From Akkermansiaceae bacterium UBA3385 (lineage in GTDB: Bacteria > Verrucomicrobiota > Verrucomicrobiia > Verrucomicrobiales > Akkermansiaceae): 44,035 bases of DNA. The translations under genes and the position numbers were made by a program. How positions within the stretch are numbered: position 1 is the stretch's first letter; each line of letters starts with the position of its first letter. The stretch spans positions 1 to 44,035 of the forward strand of contig DEPT01000038.1 in assembly GCA_002358905.1 (NCBI GenBank), given 5' to 3'. Shown in pieces: positions 16,969 through 24,473 of this stretch. The notes under the pieces were generated by a model. The model ran no database searches and had not been told where the DNA came from. It was given only the letters and a program-made list of their open reading frames with translations.

Positions 16969-16974
16969 GCCCTA

Positions 16975-17003
16975 ACTTTACTCCAGCTGCTCTATTTTTT
17001 CAA
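16975..17003 (-). promoter_or_regulatory. Promoter of ispG
   Basis: On the minus strand TTGAAA (16998-17003), a 17 bp spacer and TAAAGT (16975-16980), six bases before the ATG. Confidence 0.65.
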
Positions 17004-17074
17004 GCCTGAACCCGACATTTGCACAACCAAAGGATAATTTATCCCCTAAGTCCAGTTTCTCCTGCGCTTTTAAG

Positions 17075-17103
17075 TTGACATTTTCATCAATAAGATTTAA
17101 CTT
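17075..17103 (+). promoter_or_regulatory. Promoter of the lipoprotein-tyrA operon
   Basis: TTGACA (17075-17080), a 17 bp spacer and TAACTT (17098-17103). Unlike most promoters here it leaves a leader of about 24 bases before the ATG at 17134. Confidence 0.5.
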
Positions 17104-17133
17104 ATCTTAAAGAACCTCGGAAAGCTTTCACTC

Positions 17134-17712
17134 ATGATTAAGTCTACACGTTGCCACCTTATCCTGTCGCTGCTCGGCGGCATGCTCAGTTCGTGTGTGT
17201 ACTACACCCCTACCGTGCCGGATATGCCGTATCAGGGCACAGCCGGGCGCACCACCTACCCCGACACCTGGGTAACTACGCAGCCCACCGGTATCCAGCA
17301 GGCACCGATTCCTGACCCTGTGACCAGCCAGCCGATTACCTCAGCCAATGCTCCGCTGGATCTGACACAGCCGATTACTCCCGGCACCCAGAGCATGGTA
17401 CCGACTCCGGCAAAAACCAGCACCACAACAGCCAAGCCCAAAGTAACGGAACCGGCACCTACCCCCAATGTCACCAAACCGGCCGCCACAGCTCAGACCA
17501 CCAGCACTGCTTCCAAGCCAGTGGATATGAGCCAGATTACCAACACCGGTCCCATTCCTGTGGCCACCCGGGTACCGGGCGACCCCACCCGTGTATACAA
17601 TCCGCTGAATCCCAGCAAAACCATCCGGGTAGTCGATAAAAACGGCAACCCCTACCCCAGTGGCAAGGAACTGAAGGTACGCGGCACCAATTTCCACTTC
17701 TACGTGCCGTAA
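17134..17712 (+). CDS. Pro/Thr-rich lipoprotein
   Basis: Protein of 192 residues. The signal sequence ends GGMLSSC, a clear lipobox, followed by VYYTPTVPDMPY. Residues about 40-150 are low-complexity Pro, Thr, Ala and Val and probably an extended linker. The C-terminal 45 residues (RVYNPLNPSKTIRVVDKNGNPYPSGKELKVRG) look like a short folded beta segment. It is probably anchored in a membrane and spans or contacts the wall. The gene is four bases upstream of tyrA, so the two share a transcript, but I see no functional link. Family not recognised. Confidence 0.75.
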   Translation: MIKSTRCHLILSLLGGMLSSCVYYTPTVPDMPYQGTAGRTTYPDTWVTTQPTGIQQAPIPDPVTSQPITSANAPLDLTQPITPGTQSMVPTPAKTSTTTAKPKVTEPAPTPNVTKPAATAQTTSTASKPVDMSQITNTGPIPVATRVPGDPTRVYNPLNPSKTIRVVDKNGNPYPSGKELKVRGTNFHFYVP

Positions 17713-17715
17713 AGC

Positions 17716-18597
17716 ATGAGTTCCATTCCCTTCAAATCTGTCTGCATTCTGGGGCCCGGACTACTCGGAGGCTCCATTGCCATGGCTGTACACCAGCACA
17801 TGCCCGGGTGCGAGCTCCGCATCTGGGCGCGACGTCAGCAGCCGCTTGACTTCGTACGCACGCAAGGCATCACTGAGCATGTCTTCACCGATGCCCGGGA
17901 GGCAGCAAAAGGAGCAGAACTCATTATTCTGGCCACGCCTATCGGTGCGTTTGAGGAACTTTCCCGTTACATCCTTTCTGCGGTGTCCAAGGAGGCCATC
18001 ATCACCGATATCGGCTCGGTGAAAGCCTATGTACACCGCACCACCGGCTCCATGCTCACCAGCCGGGGGCGTTGCTTCATCGGCTCTCACCCCATGGCCG
18101 GTGCAGAGAAACAGGGCATCGAAAATGCCTATGCAGACCTCATCAAAGGTGCGACCGTTGCCCTCACCAACCCTCATGGTGCCCCGGAAACCAAGGTGCA
18201 GCAACTAGCCGACTTCTGGCAGGCTCTTGGCACCAGCACTTACGAAATGGAGCCGGTGAACCACGACCGCACCGTGGCTCGCATTTCACACTGTCCGCAT
18301 ATCCTGGCGGCCCTCTGCGCCCGCGGTGCCACCCTGGGCCAGGAGCCCATGGAAGACCTGCAGCGCCTCGCCGCCACTGGTTTCCGCGACACCACGCGAG
18401 TCTGCTCCGGCGGCGCCAACATGTGGGCCGATATTCTGTGGGAAAACGACGTAGCTGTGCGCGCCGCCCTGCACGACTGCGTGAACGACCTGCACCACCT
18501 CATTGACCTCCTCGAAACGCAGGACAAAGAAGGCGTACGCCAATGGCTCATCGCTGCCAAATCAGCCCGCGAAACAGTGAGGCAAGAGGAGAATTGA
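17716..18597 (+). CDS. tyrA: Prephenate dehydrogenase family protein
   Basis: Protein of 293 residues. The N-terminal NAD(P)-binding fold has GPGLLGGS (13-20) and ATP (73-75); the substrate domain has GSHPMAG (123-129) with the catalytic His and SHCPH (191-195). This fits prephenate or arogenate dehydrogenase, which makes the tyrosine precursor by oxidative decarboxylation. There is no ACT or chorismate mutase domain, so it is a monofunctional TyrA; which substrate it prefers cannot be read. It follows the lipoprotein gene by three bases with no ribosome-binding-site-like sequence. Its stop codon lies inside one arm of an inverted repeat shared with the convergent rsgA gene. Confidence 0.92.
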   Translation: MSSIPFKSVCILGPGLLGGSIAMAVHQHMPGCELRIWARRQQPLDFVRTQGITEHVFTDAREAAKGAELIILATPIGAFEELSRYILSAVSKEAIITDIGSVKAYVHRTTGSMLTSRGRCFIGSHPMAGAEKQGIENAYADLIKGATVALTNPHGAPETKVQQLADFWQALGTSTYEMEPVNHDRTVARISHCPHILAALCARGATLGQEPMEDLQRLAATGFRDTTRVCSGGANMWADILWENDVAVRAALHDCVNDLHHLIDLLETQDKEGVRQWLIAAKSARETVRQEEN

Positions 18598-18665
18598 CGA
18601 TTGACGAATGACTATTGACCATTGATGAATTCCGCGGGCGAAGCCCGCAATAATCAATCGTCAAT
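18593..18665. repeat. Inverted repeat covering both stop codons of convergent genes
   Basis: ATTGACGATTGA (18593-18604) and TCAATCGTCAAT (18654-18665) are perfect inverted copies. The first holds the stop of tyrA and the second the stop of rsgA. Between them lie several ATTGA-type repeats and a small hairpin GCGGGC-gaa-GCCCGC. It may act as a bidirectional terminator, although it lacks a T run. Confidence 0.75.
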
Positions 18666-19785
18666 CCGAATAGTATTGCCTGCGGTGGGGATTCATGTTG
18701 CGGCGGTGGTCCTCGCGGTCTTCGCGATTCCGCAGCATGTGACGCTTCTCGCGGCGGTTCACGCGCTCCAGGGTCATCTGGCGCTTTTCATTGCGGCGCT
18801 CCAGCTCGGCAATCTCGGCGTCGAGGTTCAGGAAGTGCTCGTATCGTTCCTGCGTGAGCGTACCGGCCTCAAGCGCGGCGCGGATGGCACAACCGGCATC
18901 CTTGCGGTGGGAGCAGTCCGCAAAGCGGCACTGGCTCTCCAGCTCGGTCAGGTCGGCAAACTGGGCGCGGAGCGTGGCGGCATCCGTCCACATGTGAATC
19001 TCGCGCATACCAGGGTTATCAATCAATACACCGCCGCCTGCCAGAATCACCAGCTCGCGCGCCACCGTGGTGTGGCGGCCCTTGCCGGTCACCTCATTCA
19101 CATGGCCAGTTTCCAGCCATTCATCGCCCAGCAGGCTGTTCACAAAGGTACTCTTGCCCACGCCCGATGAACCCACCACGGTGATGGTGCGCCCCTTGGG
19201 AACTCGGCGCAGATACTGCGGGTAGCCCTTGCGCCAGCGGGCCACGATGGGATACACCTCGCTGCAGCCCAAGGCGCGGATTTCCTCCACCGCGCGCTTC
19301 ATGTCCGCCTCGGGGGCGGTATCGGCCTTGTTCACCAGCACCACGGGAGTGGCGCCGCTCTTGCGGATGAGGGTCAGGTAGCGCTCGATGCGGCGCGGGT
19401 TGTAATCGCTCTCAGCATCGGTAATCACCACCACCATATCCACATTCGCGCCGATGACCTGTTCGGCGCAGCTGCGGCCGGGAGCTTTGCGGGAGAAGCG
19501 GTTGCGGCGCGGCAGCATGGCGCGTATCACAGGCAGATCCTTACCCTGCCCCGGGTCCACTGCCACCCAGTCGCCCACGGTGGGCAGGTCAGCATCGGAA
19601 ACAGCATCGTGCCACACCTTGCCGCAGAGCACCACCTCGTGGTCGCCCTTGCCCTTGGCAATCACGGTGAAATTAATCTTCGTCTCGCGGATGATGCGGG
19701 CGGGGTACCACTCCGGGTGCCCCAGTGCTGCCAGAGCTTCTGCATAATCCGGGCCCCAGCCCAGCATTTCCATGGTCACTTTCAT
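18661..19785 (-). CDS. rsgA: Ribosome small-subunit GTPase RsgA
   Basis: Protein of 374 residues. RsgA is a circularly permuted GTPase that assists late 30S maturation. Seen in order: an OB-fold region (about 30-100), G4 NKAD (152-155), G1 GSSGVGKST (205-213), G3 DNPG (256-259, where most members have DTPG), and the zinc knuckle with C286, C291, H293 and C299 (CRFADCSHRKDAGC). The C-terminal 60 residues are a highly basic, Arg/Glu-rich helix ending HRRQYYSD, likely to contact rRNA. Its ATG overlaps the stop of coaB (ATGA), so it is the second gene of a two-gene operon. Confidence 0.95.
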   Translation of the reverse strand: MKVTMEMLGWGPDYAEALAALGHPEWYPARIIRETKINFTVIAKGKGDHEVVLCGKVWHDAVSDADLPTVGDWVAVDPGQGKDLPVIRAMLPRRNRFSRKAPGRSCAEQVIGANVDMVVVITDAESDYNPRRIERYLTLIRKSGATPVVLVNKADTAPEADMKRAVEEIRALGCSEVYPIVARWRKGYPQYLRRVPKGRTITVVGSSGVGKSTFVNSLLGDEWLETGHVNEVTGKGRHTTVARELVILAGGGVLIDNPGMREIHMWTDAATLRAQFADLTELESQCRFADCSHRKDAGCAIRAALEAGTLTQERYEHFLNLDAEIAELERRNEKRQMTLERVNRREKRHMLRNREDREDHRRNMNPHRRQYYSD

Positions 19786-20417
19786 GGGCGGCGAATAATG
19801 GTGGCGTGTTCAATAATCTGCATGGCGATGCGCTCCTTGGTATTCTTTTCCAGATACTCCACGTGGTCGGCATACACCAGAGCCACCTCATTCTCGCGCG
19901 AATCAAAGCCGATATCATGGCGGCTCACATCATTGGCCACAATAAAATCGCACTTCTTGCGGCGCAGCTTGTCCTGTGCATATTCCTCCACGTTCTGAGT
20001 CTCGGCAGCAAAGCCCACCAGCGTTCCGGTGAAGCCGAACACATCGCGCATGCTGCCCAGAATATCCGGCGTTTTCTCCAGCTCAATGACCATGCGGTCA
20101 CCGCTCTTCTTGATTTTCTGCTCCTGCACCGCCACCGGGCGGTAATCTGCCACCGCCGCGCACAAAATCGCCGCATCGGCATACTTCACCATATCACGCA
20201 CGGCATCATACATCTGCTGAGCACTCTCCACGGGAATAAAATCCACCCCCGGCGGCACATCCAGCGTGGTGGGGCCGGAAATAAGGATGACCTCATGCCC
20301 TTCATGGCGCGCCGCCCCGGCCAGCGCATACCCCATGCGGCCGGATGAACGGTTGGTGAGATAACGCACGGGGTCCAGCGCTTCGCGCGTAGGCCCGGCT
20401 GTGATAAGAAACTTCAT
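19782..20417 (-). CDS. coaB: Phosphopantothenate-cysteine ligase domain protein (CoaB)
   Basis: Protein of 211 residues. It carries the CoaB half of the usual CoaBC fusion: TAGPTREALDPVR (6-18), SSGRMG (24-29), AAVADYRP and KIKK in the middle, and GFAAET. The reaction joins 4'-phosphopantothenate to cysteine on the way to coenzyme A. The flavin-dependent decarboxylase half (CoaC) is absent, so it is either a separate gene elsewhere or this enzyme belongs to the stand-alone CoaB class. The start at ATG 20417 is supported by the TAGPT motif near the N-terminus and by the promoter. Translationally coupled to rsgA. Confidence 0.9.
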   Translation of the reverse strand: MKFLITAGPTREALDPVRYLTNRSSGRMGYALAGAARHEGHEVILISGPTTLDVPPGVDFIPVESAQQMYDAVRDMVKYADAAILCAAVADYRPVAVQEQKIKKSGDRMVIELEKTPDILGSMRDVFGFTGTLVGFAAETQNVEEYAQDKLRRKKCDFIVANDVSRHDIGFDSRENEVALVYADHVEYLEKNTKERIAMQIIEHATIIRRP

Positions 20418-20427
20418 GTCGCCGCAG

Positions 20428-20456
20428 ATTCTACCACATCCCCCGCCCCTTGGCAA
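20428..20456 (-). promoter_or_regulatory. Promoter of coaB-rsgA
   Basis: On the minus strand TTGCCA (20451-20456), a 17 bp G-rich spacer and TAGAAT (20428-20433). The ATG lies ten bases after the -10 box, giving a leader of about three bases. Confidence 0.65.
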
Positions 20457-20470
20457 TCCCGGGATTTGGA

Positions 20471-20505
20471 GAATGATTAATGAATAGTGATTAATGATTA
20501 ATTAA
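20471..20505. repeat. AT-rich repeat of GATTAAT/AATGA units
   Basis: A low-complexity stretch built from GATTAAT and AATGA units, upstream of coaB. It resembles the ATTGA-type repeat at the other end of the coaB-rsgA operon (18593-18665), so it may be a small dispersed intergenic element. Confidence 0.45.
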
Positions 20506-20550
20506 GATAGTCCGCGGCATTTCATTTCTCCTCACATCCAACAAAAGCGC

Positions 20551-20579
20551 TTGCACTCCTAAGCTTTCTCGGTTAATAT
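20551..20579 (+). promoter_or_regulatory. Promoter of the first tandem membrane protein
   Basis: TTGCAC (20551-20556), a 17 bp spacer and TAATAT (20574-20579), with the ATG at 20587 seven bases later. Confidence 0.65.
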
Positions 20580-20586
20580 CAAGCGC

Positions 20587-21420
20587 ATGAGCAAGGGGCG
20601 CAAAATCTACACCGTGTGCTATCTGATTTTCCTGAGCGTGCTGCTATTCCTGACTTTCTTCCCGATTCCGAGGCCGGAGAAAACACCCGTGGAGAGCTGG
20701 AATATTTTCCACCGCTGGCTGGGGGAAGCTCCTGCCCAGCTGGAGAAAACGACCTTCCCCTCCGGAGACAAGGATACCACATATTACGGCTTTACCTTCC
20801 CCGGCTCCACTGATAGAGAAAAAGATCTGGCGGAATTTCTCGACCTTCAGGAATCTGCCGAGCCCCTCCCCGAAGACTGGCACATGACCGCGCAACTGGG
20901 AGCCACGATATTCCGCCAGAAAACACCCTGCCTCTGCCTGCTGGCAGCAAACAACGAATGGGGATTCGTCATCGAAGGCATCACCCTCACCCGATTGGCC
21001 GATGACCGCACATTATTCGCCTTCAAGGTGCTCTGGGAAGCAGATGAATTCGCCTGTGAAGGTAACTACTACCGGCCCCGCTTCGAGAAAAAGGACGAAG
21101 ATGATTCGCTTCTGCTGGGACTGCTCAGTATACTACTGCTATGCTGCGACACTCTCCTTGCCCCGCTTGGTCTGCTGCTGCTCTTCCCCCGCTTTAATCT
21201 GAGCTGCATGAAGCACTACCTTCTCTGGTATTCGTCAGTTCTCATTCTCCCCATTATCCTGGTTGTCTGGTTTTACCCGACCTGGTACAACGGTCCCTCG
21301 CTGTTTATCGCCATGATGAGCACCCTGCTTATAGGTATTCCCTTGCTGCTGCTTGGAGCATGGGTATGCTCCCGCATTGCGAAGCTTTACCTCGCAGACT
21401 CTTTACCACACAACTCTTGA
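20587..21420 (+). CDS. Membrane protein, tandem paralogue 1
   Basis: Protein of 277 residues, family not recognised. An N-terminal helix (about 7-25, YTVCYLIFLSVLLFLTFFPI) is followed by a soluble domain of about 150 residues with W-x-x-FHRWLGEAP and GITLTRLADDRTLFAF. Three further helices (about 178-200, 215-235, 240-265) complete the C-terminus. The next gene has the same plan and shares FHxWxGxAPxQL, LxxLxDxRTLxAF and LAPLGLLLLFPRF-like segments, so the two arose by tandem duplication and have diverged widely. Each has its own leaderless-type promoter. The soluble part probably lies outside the cytoplasmic membrane. Confidence 0.75.
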   Translation: MSKGRKIYTVCYLIFLSVLLFLTFFPIPRPEKTPVESWNIFHRWLGEAPAQLEKTTFPSGDKDTTYYGFTFPGSTDREKDLAEFLDLQESAEPLPEDWHMTAQLGATIFRQKTPCLCLLAANNEWGFVIEGITLTRLADDRTLFAFKVLWEADEFACEGNYYRPRFEKKDEDDSLLLGLLSILLLCCDTLLAPLGLLLLFPRFNLSCMKHYLLWYSSVLILPIILVVWFYPTWYNGPSLFIAMMSTLLIGIPLLLLGAWVCSRIAKLYLADSLPHNS

Positions 21421-21445
21421 ACAACAGAGCATTTTCTGTTAGCAT
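21417..21445 (+). promoter_or_regulatory. Promoter of the second tandem membrane protein
   Basis: TTGAAC (21417-21422), a 17 bp spacer and TAGCAT (21440-21445), with the ATG at 21452 six bases later. The -35 box overlaps the stop codon of the preceding gene. Confidence 0.6.
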
Positions 21446-21451
21446 CCTCCC

Positions 21452-22282
21452 ATGAGCCGCGCTCGTCTCACCTATACCGTCTGCTACGTACTGATGGTCC
21501 TCAGCTTTGTGGCCTTTCCCTTTATTCTGGAAGCCACGCGTGATGTTACGCCGCAGACACAGTGGAACGGGTTTCACCCCTGGTTCGGCCCTGCGCCCCA
21601 GCAGCTGCAGGCGGAGGAGTGGAATCACGAGACAGACAGCCGCACAGGTGTCATCTTCACCTTCTATGCCACGGAAGAATGGAAAGCAAAACACATCCGC
21701 GCTTTCGGGCTGGCAGATAAGAACCGCGACACCTCCCCCCTGCCCCTGCATTGGGAAAAGCAACTCCACCCCTTCCAGCCCAGGCTGACCGCCCACCCGA
21801 AGCTCATGATAACGCACGATGCCGCCAGCGGATTCTATGTGCAGGATATGACACTGGCGCAACTGGTCGATGGCCGCACCCTGCTGGCATTCCACCACCG
21901 CTGGGACAACGAATTCGGCAGACGGGACCTGGTTCCCCCGGCGTACGAGGAGGCGTCCGACGATGACATACCGCTCTGGCTCTCCGGGCTCTGTATTGTG
22001 GTGGGCATCGCCTTCCTTCTGCTGGTGCCGCTGGGCTTCCTACTGCTCTTCCCGGGCTTCGACCTGACCCGCAAGCGGCACATAGCCTACTGGTTCCTTA
22101 CCGCCGCGCTCTTCCCTATTCTCCTGCTCATCTCAGCCTGCACCAGCACGGGTGTAGTGGAGGCCATACCCGCTGCCATCTCCTGGTGCATCATCCTCGT
22201 GCCGCTCCAGCTGGCCGGGGCCGGCATGCTGCTGCCCATCGTCATGATGATTACCTTCCGCAAGGATAAGCCCGCCGAATAA
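21452..22282 (+). CDS. Membrane protein, tandem paralogue 2
   Basis: Protein of 276 residues, homologous to the preceding gene product: N-terminal helix (YTVCYVLMVLSFVAFPFIL), soluble domain with FHPWFGPAPQQL and MTLAQLVDGRTLLAF, and three C-terminal helices beginning LWLSGLCIVVGIAFLLLVPL. The middle domain is much less alike than the ends. Function unknown. It is followed after 11 bases by another membrane protein gene, so these two are probably co-transcribed. Confidence 0.75.
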   Translation: MSRARLTYTVCYVLMVLSFVAFPFILEATRDVTPQTQWNGFHPWFGPAPQQLQAEEWNHETDSRTGVIFTFYATEEWKAKHIRAFGLADKNRDTSPLPLHWEKQLHPFQPRLTAHPKLMITHDAASGFYVQDMTLAQLVDGRTLLAFHHRWDNEFGRRDLVPPAYEEASDDDIPLWLSGLCIVVGIAFLLLVPLGFLLLFPGFDLTRKRHIAYWFLTAALFPILLLISACTSTGVVEAIPAAISWCIILVPLQLAGAGMLLPIVMMITFRKDKPAE

Positions 22283-22293
22283 CCACAAGCAAC

Positions 22294-23178
22294 ATGAACA
22301 CTGTTTTCATCATCTTCGTAGCCACCATACTCACCTTGTTCGGCTCACTCATCGCTCTGCTCAACTGGTGCAGCATTATTGATTATGTTCTGACATGCCG
22401 CCGCAATCCCCGATACGCTAACAGAGACGCCGACTGCATTCCCCTCTTCGGCGGTCTGCTGCTCACATGCGCCCTGCTTATACTCGTCCGGGGATTCCCC
22501 CATATCTTCTCGCCGAAAATCCTCTGGCTGGGCCTCGTCCTCGATTACGGTACCCTGCCCGCCATCATCCTCACTCCGCTGCAGAATTCTATACTCAAGC
22601 GCATCATCAAGAAGAAAAGCCCCCCGAAACCAAGGGGGCCTTATTGCAGGGAAATTCAGCTATCCTTCCCTCTGCTGCTGGAAACAGAAGCTGAGCTCCG
22701 GCTCATCTGCTCCGCCGCCGATCTGCCGCCACGCGATGCCGATTTCCTGCAGGAAGCGCCCGGCAGCATTCTGCACGGCGAGTCCGATTTCCAGAAAATC
22801 GCCCAGGTACACTCACCCCACCAGCCGGGATGGTGGAATCGGCTCCGCCACAGAAATGAGGACACCTTCTGGCAGATTGAAGTGGAATACACCCTCCCAC
22901 GCCCCAGCAAACCCGACAAGCTCCGCAAATTGCTCGCGCGCTATATCCGCGAGGACGATGACCTCTGGACACAATTCCATGACGCACCCGATTTGCAGCG
23001 TCTGCTGAAATCATGCACCGGCTTCCGTGAAATCCTCGCGCTGGGTTGCCTGGCAGGCTGGTGGGAAATCCCGGCGGACAACGCCTACAACCTCCCCCTG
23101 CTCAACGAGGATACCATCACCGAGGACGACATCCGCCAGGCAGCAGAAAGCATACGCTTCCAGCTTCCCTCAGCCTGA
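22294..23178 (+). CDS. Membrane-anchored hypothetical protein
   Basis: Protein of 294 residues, no recognised family. Three hydrophobic stretches in the first 100 residues (about 3-25, 50-68, 75-95) are followed by a basic stretch (LKRIIKKKSPPKPRG) and a soluble domain of about 190 residues rich in Leu, Arg and acidic residues, presumably cytoplasmic by the positive-inside rule. It starts 11 bases after the previous stop, so it is likely the second gene of that transcript. Confidence 0.7.
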   Translation: MNTVFIIFVATILTLFGSLIALLNWCSIIDYVLTCRRNPRYANRDADCIPLFGGLLLTCALLILVRGFPHIFSPKILWLGLVLDYGTLPAIILTPLQNSILKRIIKKKSPPKPRGPYCREIQLSFPLLLETEAELRLICSAADLPPRDADFLQEAPGSILHGESDFQKIAQVHSPHQPGWWNRLRHRNEDTFWQIEVEYTLPRPSKPDKLRKLLARYIREDDDLWTQFHDAPDLQRLLKSCTGFREILALGCLAGWWEIPADNAYNLPLLNEDTITEDDIRQAAESIRFQLPSA

Positions 23179-23198
23179 CATCCCCGCGAAATCCAAAA

Positions 23199-23570
23199 TC
23201 AAACATCCTCCCCACCTGCGTCCATCTTTCGCTGAGTAATGCTGCAGGAGCGGGGCTTACCGCCGCGCTTACGGGCGCGTTTCAGCTCCAGCTGGCGGGG
23301 ACTGGGCGCACCGTTGAGTCGGTGGTCCAATTCCTCGCAAAGAGTGCGCCGTGCCAGATAGCGGTTTATTTCGCGCTCACGCTCACAATGACAGCGTATC
23401 ACGATGCCGCTGGGCACATGGGTCAGATACACGCAGTTATTCGTCTTATTGACTTTCTGGCCGCCCTTGCCGCTGCCGCGCACAAATTTCTCTTCCAAGT
23501 CATTTTTGTGTACCCCAAGGCGCTGCATCATGTCCTGCAGCTTCTGTAATTTTTCTGGAGAGACAGGCAT
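23199..23570 (-). CDS. Stand-alone GGQ-domain release-factor-like protein
   Basis: Protein of 123 residues. RGSGKGGQKVNKT (31-43) is the peptidyl-tRNA hydrolysis motif of class I release factors, with the universally conserved GGQ at 36-38. The codon-recognition domains of RF1/RF2 are absent, so this is of the ArfB/PrfH/C12orf65 kind, which frees nascent chains from stalled or damaged ribosomes. The C-terminal tail is basic (ARKRGGKPRSC), as in ArfB, where the tail enters the empty mRNA channel. The start at ATG 23570 is preferred over an in-frame start 24 codons upstream because the promoter at 23595-23623 lies between the two. Confidence 0.85.
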   Translation of the reverse strand: MPVSPEKLQKLQDMMQRLGVHKNDLEEKFVRGSGKGGQKVNKTNNCVYLTHVPSGIVIRCHCEREREINRYLARRTLCEELDHRLNGAPSPRQLELKRARKRGGKPRSCSITQRKMDAGGEDV

Positions 23571-23594
23571 AAGAATGGGAAAATATTTTTCTGT

Positions 23595-23623
23595 AGTATA
23601 CAGAACTTCCTCCATCATCTCAA
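23595..23623 (-). promoter_or_regulatory. Promoter of the GGQ-protein gene
   Basis: On the minus strand TTGAGA (23618-23623), a 17 bp spacer and TATACT (23595-23600). Leader length about 17 bases. Confidence 0.5.
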
Positions 23624-23702
23624 GTAGGGATGGTGTCTGCAAGGCGAATGCAGAATTTTCAGTTTGTGCAACTACTTTTCTTGACTATGCGCAAATGAGA
23701 CA

Positions 23703-23732
23703 TTGACAGAGGGTCAGAGCATTTGTTAGATT
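23703..23732 (+). promoter_or_regulatory. Promoter of the outer-membrane protein gene
   Basis: TTGACA (23703-23708), an 18 bp spacer and TAGATT (23727-23732), with the ATG at 23745 twelve bases later. Confidence 0.55.
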
Positions 23733-23744
23733 GTACATCTACAT

Positions 23745-24464
23745 ATGAGAAGCTCTCTCCTTTTATCTACGCTTACGCTCGGCATGCTTCCGGTTCTGGC
23801 TGCGGAGGCACCTGCCACCAGTTTCGACATCAATGCCGGCACGCAGGGTGCAGGCATCAGCCTGGGGTACAAAATCAACCCAAGTGTGCGGCTGCGGCTT
23901 CGCGGTGCCATGCTGAGCTATTCCGCCAATGAAAACTGGGGCGATGCTGAAACCCAGCTGAAACTTTACGGCAACAACGCAGGGATTCTCGTCGATCTCT
24001 TTCCTGGCGAAGGGAACTTCTATGTTTCCGCTGGTCTCAATTTCAGCGAAAATAAAATGCGATGCCGTTCCCGCATCTACCGGGAACCCGGCATGGCGGC
24101 CAACGCCTTTGTAGGCCAAACAGAATACGCTGTCTCCGAGGGAGACTATGCCGACATCAATGGCAAGTACAGCTGGAACCACGCCCAGCCCTACATCGGC
24201 ATCGGCTACCAGGATTCCCTGCTGGGCAGTTCCACGTTCTACTACGGTCTCGACCTCGGCATTAACTTCATGGGCAGCGGCAATCTGACGGTAGGCAGCT
24301 CCGGCAACCTGAACTACCGGGACACCACCACCAATCAGATGAAGCCGGTCACCAATTCCGTGCTGGAGGAATCCATCCGCAAGGAAGGACGCGATTTCTT
24401 CAAGATTGCGGACGACCTCTGCGTGTACCCCGTGCTGCAGCTAGGCATCGGCGCACGATTCTGA
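23745..24464 (+). CDS. Predicted outer-membrane beta-barrel protein
   Basis: Protein of 239 residues. A signal peptide (MRSSLLLSTLTLGMLPVLAA) is followed by alternating hydrophobic/polar strands with many aromatic residues (SVRLRLRGAMLSYSA, NFYVSAGLNFSEN, QPYIGIGYQDS, FYYGLDLGINFMG). The chain ends VLQLGIGARF, with the C-terminal Phe usual for outer-membrane barrels inserted by the BAM machinery. Size suggests a small barrel of eight to ten strands. The function of such barrels is not predictable from this sequence. It is monocistronic and stops ten bases short of the convergent next gene. Confidence 0.75.
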   Translation: MRSSLLLSTLTLGMLPVLAAEAPATSFDINAGTQGAGISLGYKINPSVRLRLRGAMLSYSANENWGDAETQLKLYGNNAGILVDLFPGEGNFYVSAGLNFSENKMRCRSRIYREPGMAANAFVGQTEYAVSEGDYADINGKYSWNHAQPYIGIGYQDSLLGSSTFYYGLDLGINFMGSGNLTVGSSGNLNYRDTTTNQMKPVTNSVLEESIRKEGRDFFKIADDLCVYPVLQLGIGARF

Positions 24465-24473
24465 TGCAGGGCA

